A DNA stretch of 64,000 bases from Parafrankia sp. EUN1f (GTDB taxonomy: Bacteria > Actinomycetota > Actinomycetes > Frankiales > Frankiaceae). Position 1 is the stretch's first letter; every line of letters begins with the position of its first letter. The DNA is taken from NCBI RefSeq assembly GCF_000177675.1, contig NZ_ADGX01000016.1, forward strand, positions 27,289 through 91,288, read 5' to 3'. Positions 8,059-17,248 of the stretch are shown piece by piece. Under the pieces are notes generated by a model. The model was given only the letters and a program-made list of their open reading frames with translations, did not search any database and was not told the DNA's origin. The position numbers were made by a program, and so were the translations under genes.

Positions 8059-10620
8059 ATGACCGACAGCGGCGGCGGCTCGCCGACCGACAGCGACGGC
8101 TCCACAGTTCCGAGCCCACGTGAGGAAACACAGTCCGACCCGGCCGTCGTCGCCTCCGGTGTTCCGCCGGAGGACGCATCCGCCGAATCCGGCTCCAGCA
8201 CGTCCACGGCGCCCGCGGTGCCGTCCGCGAGATCGGCGCCGGACGCCCCGCCCAGGCCCGTCGGGCTCGAGACCTCTGAGGCCGAGCGGCAGCTTCTTCT
8301 CGGCCATCCGCCGGCGCCGGCGCCGTCCACGGTAGTGGCAGCTGCGCTGTCCGGCGGTGGTGTCAGCAGCGGCGGTGTGGGTGGTGGCGGTGTGGGTGGG
8401 GGCGGTGGCGGTGTCGGAGGGGGAGTGGAGCCTGCTGCGGCGGTGCACCGGCCGGCTCGGAAGATCCTGTATCTCCTTGTTGGCCTCGCGGTGATCCTTT
8501 TCCTGCTCGGTGGGTTCGGCGGCCAGTTCCAGGCCAGGCTGGCGGAGGTCCAGAAGAACGACAACGCCGCGTTCCTGCCCGGGTCGGCCGAGTCGACCCG
8601 GGTGGACAAGGAGGCGGAGAGGTTCCGCTCCGAGCAGACGCTGCCCGGTTTCATCGTCTATCAGCGCGTGGGCGGGCTGACGCAGGAGGATCGCGCGAAG
8701 ATCGCCGCGGATGCGCGGGCCTTCCGGTCCATCGCGGGTGTCGACCCGAACCAGATCGCCGCGCCCCAGTTCTCGCAGGACGGCAGCGTTGCGAACGTGG
8801 CGGTGCCGCTCATCGGCAAGAGGGGCGACGTCGAGGTTCCGGGCGATGAGCTGGTAGACGTCGAGAAGGATGTCGTCGAGCTGGCGAAGTCGGACGTGCC
8901 GGACGGCCTGATCGTGCACAGCGCGGGCCCCGGTGGCCTTCTTGTGGCCTTCATCGAGGCGTTCGAGGGCATTGACGGTGTGCTCCTGCTGGCCGCCGGC
9001 CTGGTTGTGATCGTCATCCTTCTGGTGGTCTACCGCAGCCCGGTGCTGTGGTTCTTTCCGCTGTTCAGCGCCGTCATCGCGCTGGGGGTCTCGGTCCTGA
9101 TCGTCTACCCGTTGGCCAAGCACGATGTGCTGACCCTCAACGGGCAGAGCCAGGGCATCCTCTTCGTGCTGGTCATCGGCGCCGGAACCGACTACGCGCT
9201 GCTGCTCATCAGCCGCTATCGCGAGGAACTGCACGCCTACCCCGCAAGACTGGACGCGATGATCGCGGCCTGGCGGGGCGCCGCACCCGCGATCGCTGCC
9301 TCGGCGATCACGGTCGTGCTCGGGCTGCTCTGCCTCGCGCTCGGCGAACTCAACTCGAACAAGAGCCTCGGCCCCGTCACCGCGATCGGTATCGCCTGCA
9401 CCGCGCTCGTGATGCTCACCTTCCTGCCGGTGTTCCTGGTGCTGTTCGGCCGGTGGGTCTTCTGGCCGCGGATTCCACGCGTCGACCGGCAGGCCGACCT
9501 GGCCACGCACGGTGCGTGGGCGCGGTTCGCCGCCAGGCTCGCCGGCCGGCCGCGGCTGGCCTGGGTCTCGACCGCTGTCATCCTGTTGGCCTGCGCCGGC
9601 GCGATGACGACGCTGAAGGTCGACGGCCTGTCGACGACGGACAGCTTCACCAGCGAGCCGGACGCGATCCTCGGCCAGCGGATCTATGACGCCCACTTCA
9701 GCCAGGGAGCCGGCGCACCGGCGGTGATCATCGCGAACCTGGACCGTCAGGACGAGGTCGTCGCGGCCGCGTCGAAGGTTCCGGGCGTCGCGACCGGCCC
9801 CGGCTCCGTGTGCGTCCAGGTCGACTACGCGAAGCTGGCGCGGGCGTTCGCCGCCGACAGCACGTCGATCAGGCCGGGTGCGGACGGTTGCCTGCCGCCC
9901 GCGCTGCAGGTCACGGCCGCCGATGGCCGCATCGCCATCGATGCCGGCCTCACCCACCGCTACGACACACCCGAGGCCTTCGAGACGGTCCGGGCGCTGC
10001 GCGACGCGCTCCACCCCATTGCAGGGGCCGATGCCCTGGTGGGTGGCGCGTCGGCGATCAACTACGACACGCAGCGGGCGTCCGCGCACGACCGGAACCT
10101 GATCATTCCCATCGTCCTCGTGGTCATCCTGATCGTGCTCGGCGTGCTGCTGCGGGCGCTCATGGCCCCGCTGCTGCTGATCGCGACGGTGGTCCTGTCC
10201 TTCGCGGCGACGCTCGGTGTCAGCGCGGTGTTCTTCAACCACGTCTTCGGCTTCGCCGACTCCGATCCGGGTTTCCCGCTCTTCGCGTTCGTCTTCCTGG
10301 TCGCTCTCGGCATCGACTACAACATCTTCCTGATGACCCGGGTGCGGGAGGAGACGCTCGAACACGGGACCCGTGCGGGGATCGTCCGTGGCCTGTCGGT
10401 GACCGGCGGCGTGATCACCTCGGCGGGGGTCGTGCTGGCGGCGACCTTCGCGGTCCTCGGTGTTCTCCCGCTGGTCTTCCTCGCCGAGGTGGGCTTCGCC
10501 GTGGCCTTCGGCGTCCTGCTTGACACGATCATCGTGCGTTCCGTCCTGGTACCCGCGCTCAGCCACGACATCGGAAAGAAGATCTGGTGGCCGTCCGCCC
10601 TGGCGAAGGGCGTGGACTGA
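8059..10620 (+). CDS. MmpL-family RND transporter
   Basis: This 853-residue membrane protein exports lipids or other hydrophobic compounds using proton energy. It has the two-fold MmpL plan: TM1 near residue 135, a large outer domain, TM2-6, then the same again. The proton-relay Asp-Tyr pairs are present in both halves, in GTDYALLL and GIDYNIFL. The first 130 residues are a disordered Ser/Pro/Gly-rich cytoplasmic leader with a long Gly run, unusual for MmpL proteins, which usually start near TM1. I chose the ATG at 8059 with GAGGGA upstream over one at 8023. It stands alone, without an MmpS or lipid-synthesis neighbour, so the cargo is unknown. Confidence 0.93.
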   Translation: MTDSGGGSPTDSDGSTVPSPREETQSDPAVVASGVPPEDASAESGSSTSTAPAVPSARSAPDAPPRPVGLETSEAERQLLLGHPPAPAPSTVVAAALSGGGVSSGGVGGGGVGGGGGGVGGGVEPAAAVHRPARKILYLLVGLAVILFLLGGFGGQFQARLAEVQKNDNAAFLPGSAESTRVDKEAERFRSEQTLPGFIVYQRVGGLTQEDRAKIAADARAFRSIAGVDPNQIAAPQFSQDGSVANVAVPLIGKRGDVEVPGDELVDVEKDVVELAKSDVPDGLIVHSAGPGGLLVAFIEAFEGIDGVLLLAAGLVVIVILLVVYRSPVLWFFPLFSAVIALGVSVLIVYPLAKHDVLTLNGQSQGILFVLVIGAGTDYALLLISRYREELHAYPARLDAMIAAWRGAAPAIAASAITVVLGLLCLALGELNSNKSLGPVTAIGIACTALVMLTFLPVFLVLFGRWVFWPRIPRVDRQADLATHGAWARFAARLAGRPRLAWVSTAVILLACAGAMTTLKVDGLSTTDSFTSEPDAILGQRIYDAHFSQGAGAPAVIIANLDRQDEVVAAASKVPGVATGPGSVCVQVDYAKLARAFAADSTSIRPGADGCLPPALQVTAADGRIAIDAGLTHRYDTPEAFETVRALRDALHPIAGADALVGGASAINYDTQRASAHDRNLIIPIVLVVILIVLGVLLRALMAPLLLIATVVLSFAATLGVSAVFFNHVFGFADSDPGFPLFAFVFLVALGIDYNIFLMTRVREETLEHGTRAGIVRGLSVTGGVITSAGVVLAATFAVLGVLPLVFLAEVGFAVAFGVLLDTIIVRSVLVPALSHDIGKKIWWPSALAKGVD

Positions 10621-10667
10621 TCCGGGGCCCTGCCCGACTCGGCCCTGCCAGGCCGGCCGACTCGACC

Positions 10668-10696
10668 CTGCCAGGCCGGCCGACCCGGCCTGGCAG
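10668..10696 (+). terminator. 12-bp perfect hairpin after the mmpL-type gene
   Basis: CTGCCAGGCCGG at 10668-10679 pairs perfectly with CCGGCCTGGCAG at 10685-10696 around a 5-base loop. The strong stem without a U run is typical of high-GC actinobacterial terminators. It sits in a short tandem repeat of the motif CCTGCCAGGCCGGC. Confidence 0.65.
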
Positions 10697-10735
10697 GCTG
10701 GAACGCCGCCCGGGCGACGTGCTTTGCTGGGGCGG

Positions 10736-10981
10736 ATGGACGACACGAAGATCTTCGAGCGCATCGACACCCTGGTGGCGGAGGAACACAGCCTGCGGCT
10801 GCGCCGATCCCAGGGGGACATCGACTCGGACGCCGAGCGCGACCGTCTCGTCGAGCTGGAGCAGACCCTCGACCAGTGCTGGGATCTGCTCCGCCGGCGC
10901 CGCGCGGCCCGCTCCGTCGGAGCGGACCCGGACGACACGCACGCCGGCTCCGGCAACCAGGTCGAGGGCTACCTGCAGTGA
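10736..10981 (+). CDS. DUF2630 family protein
   Basis: This 81-residue cytoplasmic protein matches the actinobacterial DUF2630 family. It starts MDDTKIFERIDTLVAEEH and is predicted to be almost all helical and charged, with a heptad-like ELEQTLDQCWDLLRRRR segment, as is usual for this family. The function is unknown. The ATG at 10736 is 115 bases after the transporter stop, behind a hairpin, so it probably has its own promoter. It converges on the MFS gene, with only about 30 bases between them. Confidence 0.8.
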   Translation: MDDTKIFERIDTLVAEEHSLRLRRSQGDIDSDAERDRLVELEQTLDQCWDLLRRRRAARSVGADPDDTHAGSGNQVEGYLQ

Positions 10982-11012
10982 GGCGCAGGTAGCACGGTGA
11001 GGTGCGGGCGGC

Positions 11013-12470
11013 TCAGTTGGTCGAGGGGCGGCGCGGCCTGAGCAGTCCCGCCGTGACAGCGATGCTGACCACCATCAGGGCCGCGCCTCCGAGCCACGTC
11101 GCGTGGTAGCCGGCCGTGAGGTCGTGTGCGTTCAGCGCACCGGCGCCCGCCGCGCTCTCGGTGCGCCACGCCGCGAGCGTCGTCAGGGCGGCCAGTCCCA
11201 GCGCCCCGCCTACCTGCAGCGTCGTGTTGCTCAGCCCGGAGGCCAGGCCGGCGTCATCCTCGGGCACTCCCGACATGGTGAGCTGCGTGAACGCCGGCAG
11301 CGCCAGGCCGCCCCCGCAGCCGAGAATGATCGCCGCCGGCAGGATGTCCAGCGCGTACGAGGCGTCGGGCGAGAGGCGTGCCAGCAGCAGGAGGCCGACA
11401 GCCAGCAGTCCCAGGCCCGGCAGCGCGACCAGCCCTGGACCGAGATGCTCGGCGAGCCAGCCGGTGAGTCCCAGCGAGAACACACCGATCGTGATCGCCA
11501 CGGGCAGGAAGGCCAGGCCGGTCGCCGCCGCGCCGTAGCCGAGGACGCGCTGGAGGAAGAGCGCGAGGGTGAACTGGAACGCGAACAGCCCGCCGGTCAT
11601 CAACAGCTGCGCCACGTTCCCCACGGCCAGCGGCCGGGAGGAGAACAACCGGGGTGGTAGGAGGGGCTGCCGGGTCCGCAGCTGCCGGGCCGCGAACCCG
11701 ACCAGCAGCCCCAGCGAGAGGAAGCCGAGTCCGAGCGTGCAGGCGGACGTCCAGCCGGCGTCGTCGCTGCCCACGATCGTGAAGATGCCGATCATGAGGC
11801 CGCCGGTGACGAGTACGGCGCCGAGTGCGTCCGCTCCGGCGGCGAGGCCCAGGCCACGGTCCTGCGGCAGGACCCGCAGGGACAGACCGACCGCGACCAG
11901 GCCGACCGGCACGTTCACGAAGAAGACCCAGTGCCAGGTGAGCACCTCGATCAGGAGGCCGCCGGCGAGCAGTCCGATCGAGGCTCCGGCGGCACCGACG
12001 AAGCTCGACACCCCGAGTGCCCGAGCCTGAGCCCGAGGTTCGGGGAAGGTCACCACGATCATTCCGAGGACGACCGACGAGGCGAGTGCACCCCCGACTC
12101 CCTGGATGAACCGTGCGATGAGCAGCATCTCGGGGCTTGCGGCCAGCCCGCAGAACAGCGACGCGACGGTGAACAGGGCGAGACCGCCGACGAAGACCCG
12201 CCGTCGACCGACGAGGTCGCCGATCCGCCCGGCCAGCAGAAGCAGCCCGCCGAAGGCCACCAGGTAGGCGTTGACCACCCAGGCCAGTCCGGATTCCGAG
12301 AAGCCCAGATCGTCCTGGATGGCGGACAGTGCGACGGTGACGATGGTGCCGTCGAGGATGACCATGAGCATGGCGGCGCACAGGACGATCAGTGCGAGCC
12401 AGCGGGGTGGACCTGGTTCGGCCGCCTCGGGGCGTGTCTGGACCGGCGCCGGGAGCATGAGCTCGGACAT
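11013..12470 (-). CDS. DHA2-family (EmrB/QacA) MFS drug transporter
   Basis: This 485-residue membrane protein is a proton-driven efflux pump of the 14-helix DHA2 family. Motif A is present as GRIGDLVGRRRVFV, and the family start is clear: MVILDGTIVTVALSAIQ with the Asp in TM1. A motif-C-like stretch (GGALASSVVLGMIVVTF region) and many evenly spaced hydrophobic segments follow. The ATG at 12470 has GGAG about 7 bases upstream; a start at 12491 is less likely. It is transcribed away from an HxlR regulator 111 bases away, the usual layout for a locally controlled efflux gene. The drug or dye it exports cannot be read from sequence. Confidence 0.93.
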   Translation of the reverse strand: MSELMLPAPVQTRPEAAEPGPPRWLALIVLCAAMLMVILDGTIVTVALSAIQDDLGFSESGLAWVVNAYLVAFGGLLLLAGRIGDLVGRRRVFVGGLALFTVASLFCGLAASPEMLLIARFIQGVGGALASSVVLGMIVVTFPEPRAQARALGVSSFVGAAGASIGLLAGGLLIEVLTWHWVFFVNVPVGLVAVGLSLRVLPQDRGLGLAAGADALGAVLVTGGLMIGIFTIVGSDDAGWTSACTLGLGFLSLGLLVGFAARQLRTRQPLLPPRLFSSRPLAVGNVAQLLMTGGLFAFQFTLALFLQRVLGYGAAATGLAFLPVAITIGVFSLGLTGWLAEHLGPGLVALPGLGLLAVGLLLLARLSPDASYALDILPAAIILGCGGGLALPAFTQLTMSGVPEDDAGLASGLSNTTLQVGGALGLAALTTLAAWRTESAAGAGALNAHDLTAGYHATWLGGAALMVVSIAVTAGLLRPRRPSTN

Positions 12471-12481
12471 GTGTGAACTCC

Positions 12482-12520
12482 AAAGGGGCACCTTTTGTTA
12501 CAGGGCCCACTACTTGTTGC
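12482..12520. promoter_or_regulatory. candidate HxlR operator between divergent genes
   Basis: The gap between the MFS and HxlR genes holds the inverted repeat AAAGG-GGCA-CCTTT at 12482-12495 and two similar T-rich elements (CTTTTGTTA and TACTTGTTGC) about 20 bases apart. Both are AT-rich against the surrounding DNA. A dimeric winged-helix regulator acting on both promoters would fit; this is inference. Confidence 0.4.
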
Positions 12521-12581
12521 GGGGGGAACGGTCAGTGACCATGCTGGGGGAGCGTTCACACCGGCGGAAGAAGGCACTTTC

Positions 12582-12992
12582 ATGTCCCAGCGGAACATCG
12601 ATGTGACGGCTGGCGGCCTCACCGTGGATCAGGCCGTCATCGAGGCCTGCCCGATCATGGAGGTGCTCGACCAGGTCAGCGGCAAGTGGAGCGTCAGCAT
12701 CCTGATCGCGGCCGCGCACGGCCCGGTCCGCTTCACCGAGCTGGAACGCGGTATCGACGGCATCAGCCGGCGCATGCTGACCCTGACCCTGCGCCGGCTG
12801 GAACGAGACGGGCTGCTGACTCGCAAGGTCTATCCGACCGTGCCACCGAAGACGGAGTACACCGCCACGAGCGTGGCGCGTGAGCTTTTCGCGCCGCTTT
12901 CCGCGCTCCGCGACTGGGCGGAGCGCCACCAGATGACCATTGCCTCAGCCCGGCACGAGTACGACCACCGGGCGGCGGAAACCGGGAGCTGA
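12582..12992 (+). CDS. HxlR-family winged-helix regulator
   Basis: This 136-residue DNA-binding protein belongs to the HxlR/MarR-like group, often redox or aldehyde sensors. The family signature is clear: ACPIMEVLDQVSGKWS at the start, GPVRFTELERGIDGISRRMLT forming the recognition region, and LERDGLLTRKVYPTVPPKTEY in the wing. The conserved N-terminal Cys (in EACPI), which serves as a thiol switch in several family members, is present. A GAAGAAGG ribosome binding site precedes the ATG. It is divergent from the MFS pump, which it probably represses. Confidence 0.92.
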   Translation: MSQRNIDVTAGGLTVDQAVIEACPIMEVLDQVSGKWSVSILIAAAHGPVRFTELERGIDGISRRMLTLTLRRLERDGLLTRKVYPTVPPKTEYTATSVARELFAPLSALRDWAERHQMTIASARHEYDHRAAETGS

Positions 12993-13012
12993 GAGCGGGA
13001 GCCGAGGGCGAG

Positions 13013-14476
13013 TCAGCCCTGCTCGGCGGCCTCCACGGCGGGTGCCGGGGGGCTCGTGACATCGGGACGTATCGGCAGGGAGACCCGGAACCGGGTGTCG
13101 CCGGGCACCGAGGTCACCGTCAGGTTGCCGTGGTGGCGGTTGACGACGATGCGCCATGAGATGTCCAGGCCCAGCCCGGTTCCCTCGCCGACCGGCTTGG
13201 TCGTGAAGAACGGCTCGAAGATCCGGTCCCGGATGTCCGCCGGGACACCCGGGCCGCTGTCCCGGATCTCGACCACCAGGTCGTCGTGGTCCGCGGCGGT
13301 GACGACGGTGAGGGTGCCCGCGCCCCCCATCGCCGCCGCGGCGTTGTCGATGAGGTTCGTCCACACCTGGTTGAGCTCGGCGGCATGGACCGGGATCTCC
13401 GGCAGCGCCCGGTCGTATTCACGCACGATCCGCACACCTGCGAGCTTCGCGCCCAGCATGGCCAACGTGCTGTCCAGCAGCTCGTGGACGTCCGCCTGCC
13501 GGTAGGGCGCCCGGTCGAGCTGGGAGTACTGCTTGGTCGCGGCGAGCAGGCCGGAGATCCGGTTCGTGGAGTCCTCGATCTCCTTCATCAGCAGCTCGCT
13601 CTCGACGGTGTACATCAGCCAGCGGACCGCGCCCTCCAGGATCTGCGGGGGCACGGTGCCCGCGACCCGTTCCAGCCAGTCGACGTCGAAGCCGGCCTGG
13701 ACGAAGGTGGGCGCCAGCTGCCAGCCGCCCGCGATGCCCTGATCGTCGAGCCAGTCCGAGATGCTGTCCTCCCGGTCGCTGGTCTCCATCGGCGTGAGCG
13801 TCGGCGCCTTGCCGACCCGTTCCGCCGCCTCCTCCTGCAGGGCGATCAGCGCTTCCAGCGCCGGGCGGTCGTACGGTCCGGCGGCGATGAGGCCCAGCTT
13901 GTGCCGCATGCCGGCGACCCGTTCGCGCAGCGACGCCGTCGCCCGCACCGCGGCGGCGGCCGGGTTGTTGAGCTCGTGGGTCAGGCCCGCCGACAGCGAG
14001 CCGAGCGCCAGGAGGCGCTCGCGCTGGCCGGTCTGCTGCTGCAGGTTCTGCAGCCCGAAGAACAGCCCTTCGAGCATGTGGACGGCCATCGGGAACCACT
14101 CGCGCATGAGCTGCGCCAGCGCAACCCCATCGAGCACGACGAAGCGTGACGGGGACGTCACTCGCATCGAGTTGGTGTACTGCTGCGGCACCCGGTCGCC
14201 CAGGTAGGCGAACCAGGCGCCGGCGTAGACCCCGCGCTGGTCGGTGCGGGTGACCTCGACGTCGTCGTCGCCGATCCGCCGGGTGAGCACCAGCGAGCCC
14301 TCGACCAGCACGTAGAAGCAGGTGGCCGGTTCACCCTCACGGAACACCGGGCCGGGCTCGATGAGCTCGACGTGGCCGTTGCGGCAGATCCAGTCAAGCT
14401 GCTCGTCGGTGAGCTTCTCGAACAGGAACAAGGTGCGCAGCTCGTCGATGTCGCAGGGCAGCCTGCCACCCGTCAT
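13013..14476 (-). CDS. cNMP-binding-domain sensor histidine kinase
   Basis: This soluble 487-residue kinase begins with a cyclic-nucleotide-binding-like domain (about 12-140; EPGPVFREGEP and FYVLVEGSLVL) followed by a HisKA-like region with the phosphoacceptor His167 in GLTHELNNPAAA. The catalytic ATPase domain is intact: N box NLIDNAAAAM, G1 DSGPGVP, F box FEPFFTTK and G2 GEGTGLGL. There are no membrane segments. The gene immediately downstream of a receiver/thioredoxin-reductase-like fusion (20 bases) makes a co-transcribed pair, so the kinase probably phosphorylates that receiver. Whether the cNMP domain binds a nucleotide or only acts as a sensor fold is open. Confidence 0.92.
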   Translation of the reverse strand: MTGGRLPCDIDELRTLFLFEKLTDEQLDWICRNGHVELIEPGPVFREGEPATCFYVLVEGSLVLTRRIGDDDVEVTRTDQRGVYAGAWFAYLGDRVPQQYTNSMRVTSPSRFVVLDGVALAQLMREWFPMAVHMLEGLFFGLQNLQQQTGQRERLLALGSLSAGLTHELNNPAAAAVRATASLRERVAGMRHKLGLIAAGPYDRPALEALIALQEEAAERVGKAPTLTPMETSDREDSISDWLDDQGIAGGWQLAPTFVQAGFDVDWLERVAGTVPPQILEGAVRWLMYTVESELLMKEIEDSTNRISGLLAATKQYSQLDRAPYRQADVHELLDSTLAMLGAKLAGVRIVREYDRALPEIPVHAAELNQVWTNLIDNAAAAMGGAGTLTVVTAADHDDLVVEIRDSGPGVPADIRDRIFEPFFTTKPVGEGTGLGLDISWRIVVNRHHGNLTVTSVPGDTRFRVSLPIRPDVTSPPAPAVEAAEQG

Positions 14477-14496
14477 GTCAGCCTCCCCGTGGCCGA

Positions 14497-16236
14497 TCAG
14501 CGCCCGGCCAGATAACGATGCACCAGCGCGACCGCCATCGCGCCCTCACCCACGGCCGACGCGACCCGTTTGACCGACTCGGCGCGCGCGTCGCCGGCCA
14601 CGAACACACCCGGCAGGCTGCTCTCGAGGTGGTACGGATCCCGGTCCGGGGCCCAGCCGGCCGGACGCCGGCCGTCGACGATGAGATCCGGCCCGGCCAG
14701 CACGAACCCGTGCTCGTCGCGGGTGACGACCCCGTCGAGCCAGTCGGTGCGGGGCGCGGCACCGATGAAGACGAACAACCAGTGGGTGTCGACCTTCTCC
14801 GTCTGGCCCGTCGAACTGTCCCGCAGCACGAGGCCTTCGAGATGGTCGGTGCCGTGCGCCGACACGACCTCGGTGCAGGTCCGGACCGTGATGTTCGCGA
14901 CGGCCGCGATCTGCTCGATGAGGTAGTGCGACATCGAGGCCTCAAGCCCGGAACCCCGGACGAGCATCGTGACCGACCGGGCGTGCCGGGCGAAGTACAT
15001 CGCCGCCTGCCCGGCGGAGTTCGCCCCACCCACGATGTAGACGTCCTCGCCGCTGCAGCTCGGAGCCTCCGTGAGCGCCGAACCGTAGAAGACGCCCTGG
15101 CCGGTCAGGTCGCCGAGGCCCGGGGCGTTGAGCTGGCGGTAGGAGACACCGGTCGCGAGGATGACCGCGTGGGCGTCGATCCGGCCACCGTCACCGAGCA
15201 CCAGCCGCCGGGCGGGGCCGGCGGTCTCCAGGGCGACCGCGTCGGCGGTGGTCAGCAGCTCCGCGCCGAACTTGAGCGCCTGGCGGCGGGCCCGGTCGGT
15301 GAGCTGCGAACCGGAGACACCGTCGGGGAACCCCAGATAGTTCTCGATCCGGGAGCTCTGCCCGGCCTGGCCGCCGGTCGCGTGCCGTTCGACGAGGAGC
15401 GTCCGCAGACCCTCGGAGGCTCCGTACACCGCCGCGCCGAGGCCCGCCGGCCCGCCGCCGACCACGATCAGGTCGTAGAAGTCGCCGGCCGGCGCCGTCG
15501 CGAGCCCGACCTGGTTCGCGAGCTCGACGTCGCTCGGGTTGACGAGCGCGGTGCCGTCGGTGGTGATCACGCACGGGATCGAGTCGGGTTCCGCACCGGC
15601 CGCGGCCAGCAGCCGCTCGCCCTCCGGCTCGTCCGCCAGGTACCAGCGGTACGGCACGTGGTTGCGGGCCAGGAAGTCACGCACCTCGTAGGAACGGGCC
15701 GACCAGCGGTGCCCGACCACCCTGGTCTCGGCGACGGGCTGACGGTCCGCCGCCCGCCAGGCCTCGAGCAGCGCGTCCAGAACCGGGTAGAGCTTCTCCT
15801 CCGGCGGATCCCAGGGCTTGAGCAGGTAATGGTCGAGATCGATGACGTTGATCGCGTCGATCGCCGCGTTGGTGTCCGCGTAGGCGGTCAGCAGGACGCG
15901 ACGGGCCGCGGGGAACAGGTCCATCGCCTGCTCCAGGAACTCGATGCCGTTCATGCCCGGCATCCGGTAGTCCGCCAGGATGACGGCCACCTCGCCCCCA
16001 CGCAGCTTGATCTCGCGCAGTGCCTCCAGCGCCTGGGACCCGGACTCGGCCCGCACGATCCGCCACGACCCGCCGTAACGCCGGCGCAGGTCACGGGCGA
16101 CCGCCCGCGAGACGTTCACGTCGTCGTCGACCGTCAGCAGCACAGGCCGATCCCCGCCCCGCCCGGCCGAGGCGGCATCGCCGGTGCCGGTGCCGGTGCC
16201 GGGCGCCGGATGTGCCGACGTCTCGGTGGCAGTCAC
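14497..16236 (-). CDS. fused response-regulator receiver / thioredoxin-reductase-like flavoprotein
   Basis: The 579-residue protein has three parts. A receiver domain (about 31-160) has acidic residues Asp37/Asp38, phosphoacceptor Asp89 (ILADYRMPG), Thr117 and Lys140. A glutaredoxin-like domain (about 171-245) lacks a CxxC; the expected site reads HRWSARS. A flavoprotein domain (about 253-579) has FAD motif GGGPAGLG, NADPH motif GGANSAG and the late GDARAES motif. The thioredoxin-reductase CxxC is reduced to a single Cys394 in APSCSG, so classical disulfide exchange is doubtful. Phosphorylation may control flavin redox chemistry, a rare output for a receiver. It is transcribed just before the cNMP-binding kinase on the same strand. 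Confidence 0.9.
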   Translation of the reverse strand: MTATETSAHPAPGTGTGTGDAASAGRGGDRPVLLTVDDDVNVSRAVARDLRRRYGGSWRIVRAESGSQALEALREIKLRGGEVAVILADYRMPGMNGIEFLEQAMDLFPAARRVLLTAYADTNAAIDAINVIDLDHYLLKPWDPPEEKLYPVLDALLEAWRAADRQPVAETRVVGHRWSARSYEVRDFLARNHVPYRWYLADEPEGERLLAAAGAEPDSIPCVITTDGTALVNPSDVELANQVGLATAPAGDFYDLIVVGGGPAGLGAAVYGASEGLRTLLVERHATGGQAGQSSRIENYLGFPDGVSGSQLTDRARRQALKFGAELLTTADAVALETAGPARRLVLGDGGRIDAHAVILATGVSYRQLNAPGLGDLTGQGVFYGSALTEAPSCSGEDVYIVGGANSAGQAAMYFARHARSVTMLVRGSGLEASMSHYLIEQIAAVANITVRTCTEVVSAHGTDHLEGLVLRDSSTGQTEKVDTHWLFVFIGAAPRTDWLDGVVTRDEHGFVLAGPDLIVDGRRPAGWAPDRDPYHLESSLPGVFVAGDARAESVKRVASAVGEGAMAVALVHRYLAGR

Positions 16237-16412
16237 CGCTGTGCCGGGGAGGCTGCTGGGTGAGCTGGCTGGCGGGCCACAGGTGGTCGACGGCGTTCGG
16301 TCACGGGCTCAGTCTAGGTTGCTCACCCGCATCAGCCGGCCGGTCCGGGGCCAACGCCCTGGAAAGGGGCGTAGTGGGTGGACGACGTGGCGCGACGCCG
16401 GTGCCAGGATGA

Positions 16413-17054
16413 TCAATGCTCCCGGTGCTCGAGAGCCTCCTGCCGGCCCAGGAACCGGCGGATCTGATCGCTCGCGGACGCACCGGCGGGCCGGATGCCG
16501 CCCGCCCGCGCCGGGCCCTCTTCTCGGTCCCCGCCCGCGGCTCCCGACGATCGCCCGGCCTTGCCACCGCCGCCCGCCGGCGTGGAACTCGGGGGAATAC
16601 CGCCGGGCAGGTGCCCGACCAGCACCGTGTCGACCGGGACGAGCGGAACGATGCCGTCGAGAATCAGCTGGCCCGGCGCGCGGTCTCCCTCCCAGGCGCC
16701 GCCGGGCCGTTGGACGAAGAGCTCCTGCCCGTACACCGCGAAGCGCAGCGACACCGGCCCCGGCCGGGCGGAGCGCGCAGGCGCACCCGTGCCCCGGCCC
16801 GCGGCGATTCCCACGTCCTGTTGTCCGGCACCGAGATCGGCACCGACTCTCAGGCGTTCCGCGGCCGCCCTTATCCGCCGTGGGCTCAGACCGGCGCGGC
16901 GCAGCGCGGCCACGGCTCTGGCCTGGGTCAGCTCGCCACGCCCCGGACGTACCAGGCCGGAGCGACGCCAGTAGGCCAGCTGGCTGGGCGTGACGTGGCC
17001 GGTGTCGGAGGATTCCGGAGCAGGCCTGGCCGTTCGGCGCATCCTGTCCGTCAC
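16413..17054 (-). CDS. MerR-like helix-turn-helix protein
   Basis: The 213-residue protein opens with a MerR-type winged helix: VTPSQLAYWRRSGLVRPGRG followed by LTQARAVAALRRAGLSPRRI. The second half contains a compact beta-like segment (VSLRFAVYGQELFVQRPGG then QLILDGIVPLVPVDTVL) and ends in a Gly/Ala-rich disordered stretch. I do not recognise an effector domain. It lies in a convergent-divergent position next to a second MerR gene on the other strand, with about 195 bases between starts. A long overlapping frame on the plus strand lacks family features, so I prefer this one. Confidence 0.65.
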   Translation of the reverse strand: MTDRMRRTARPAPESSDTGHVTPSQLAYWRRSGLVRPGRGELTQARAVAALRRAGLSPRRIRAAAERLRVGADLGAGQQDVGIAAGRGTGAPARSARPGPVSLRFAVYGQELFVQRPGGAWEGDRAPGQLILDGIVPLVPVDTVLVGHLPGGIPPSSTPAGGGGKAGRSSGAAGGDREEGPARAGGIRPAGASASDQIRRFLGRQEALEHREH

Positions 17055-17248
17055 CCGGCGAATGTAACCGCCGGGGTCATATCAGGCTCGTCCGAGGTGC
17101 TGCCACGCTTCCCGCGCCGGCGACAGCGGGGCAAAGTGGCGCCGGTACTGGTCCGGGCGGACGGTCGGCTCCGAATCAGGCTGGCCTTGACGCCGACGTG
17201 AACGTCTAGCGTCGACGATGACGCGGCACGACGGCGAAGGAGACACGG

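Noticed and set aside
7879..10956. Long minus-strand open frame of about 1000 codons
   Set aside because: It is opposite the MmpL gene, which has a full set of transporter motifs.
16416..17201. Plus-strand open frame opposite the MerR-like gene
   Set aside because: The minus strand carries a MerR-type helix-turn-helix; the plus frame is Arg/Pro-rich without motifs.
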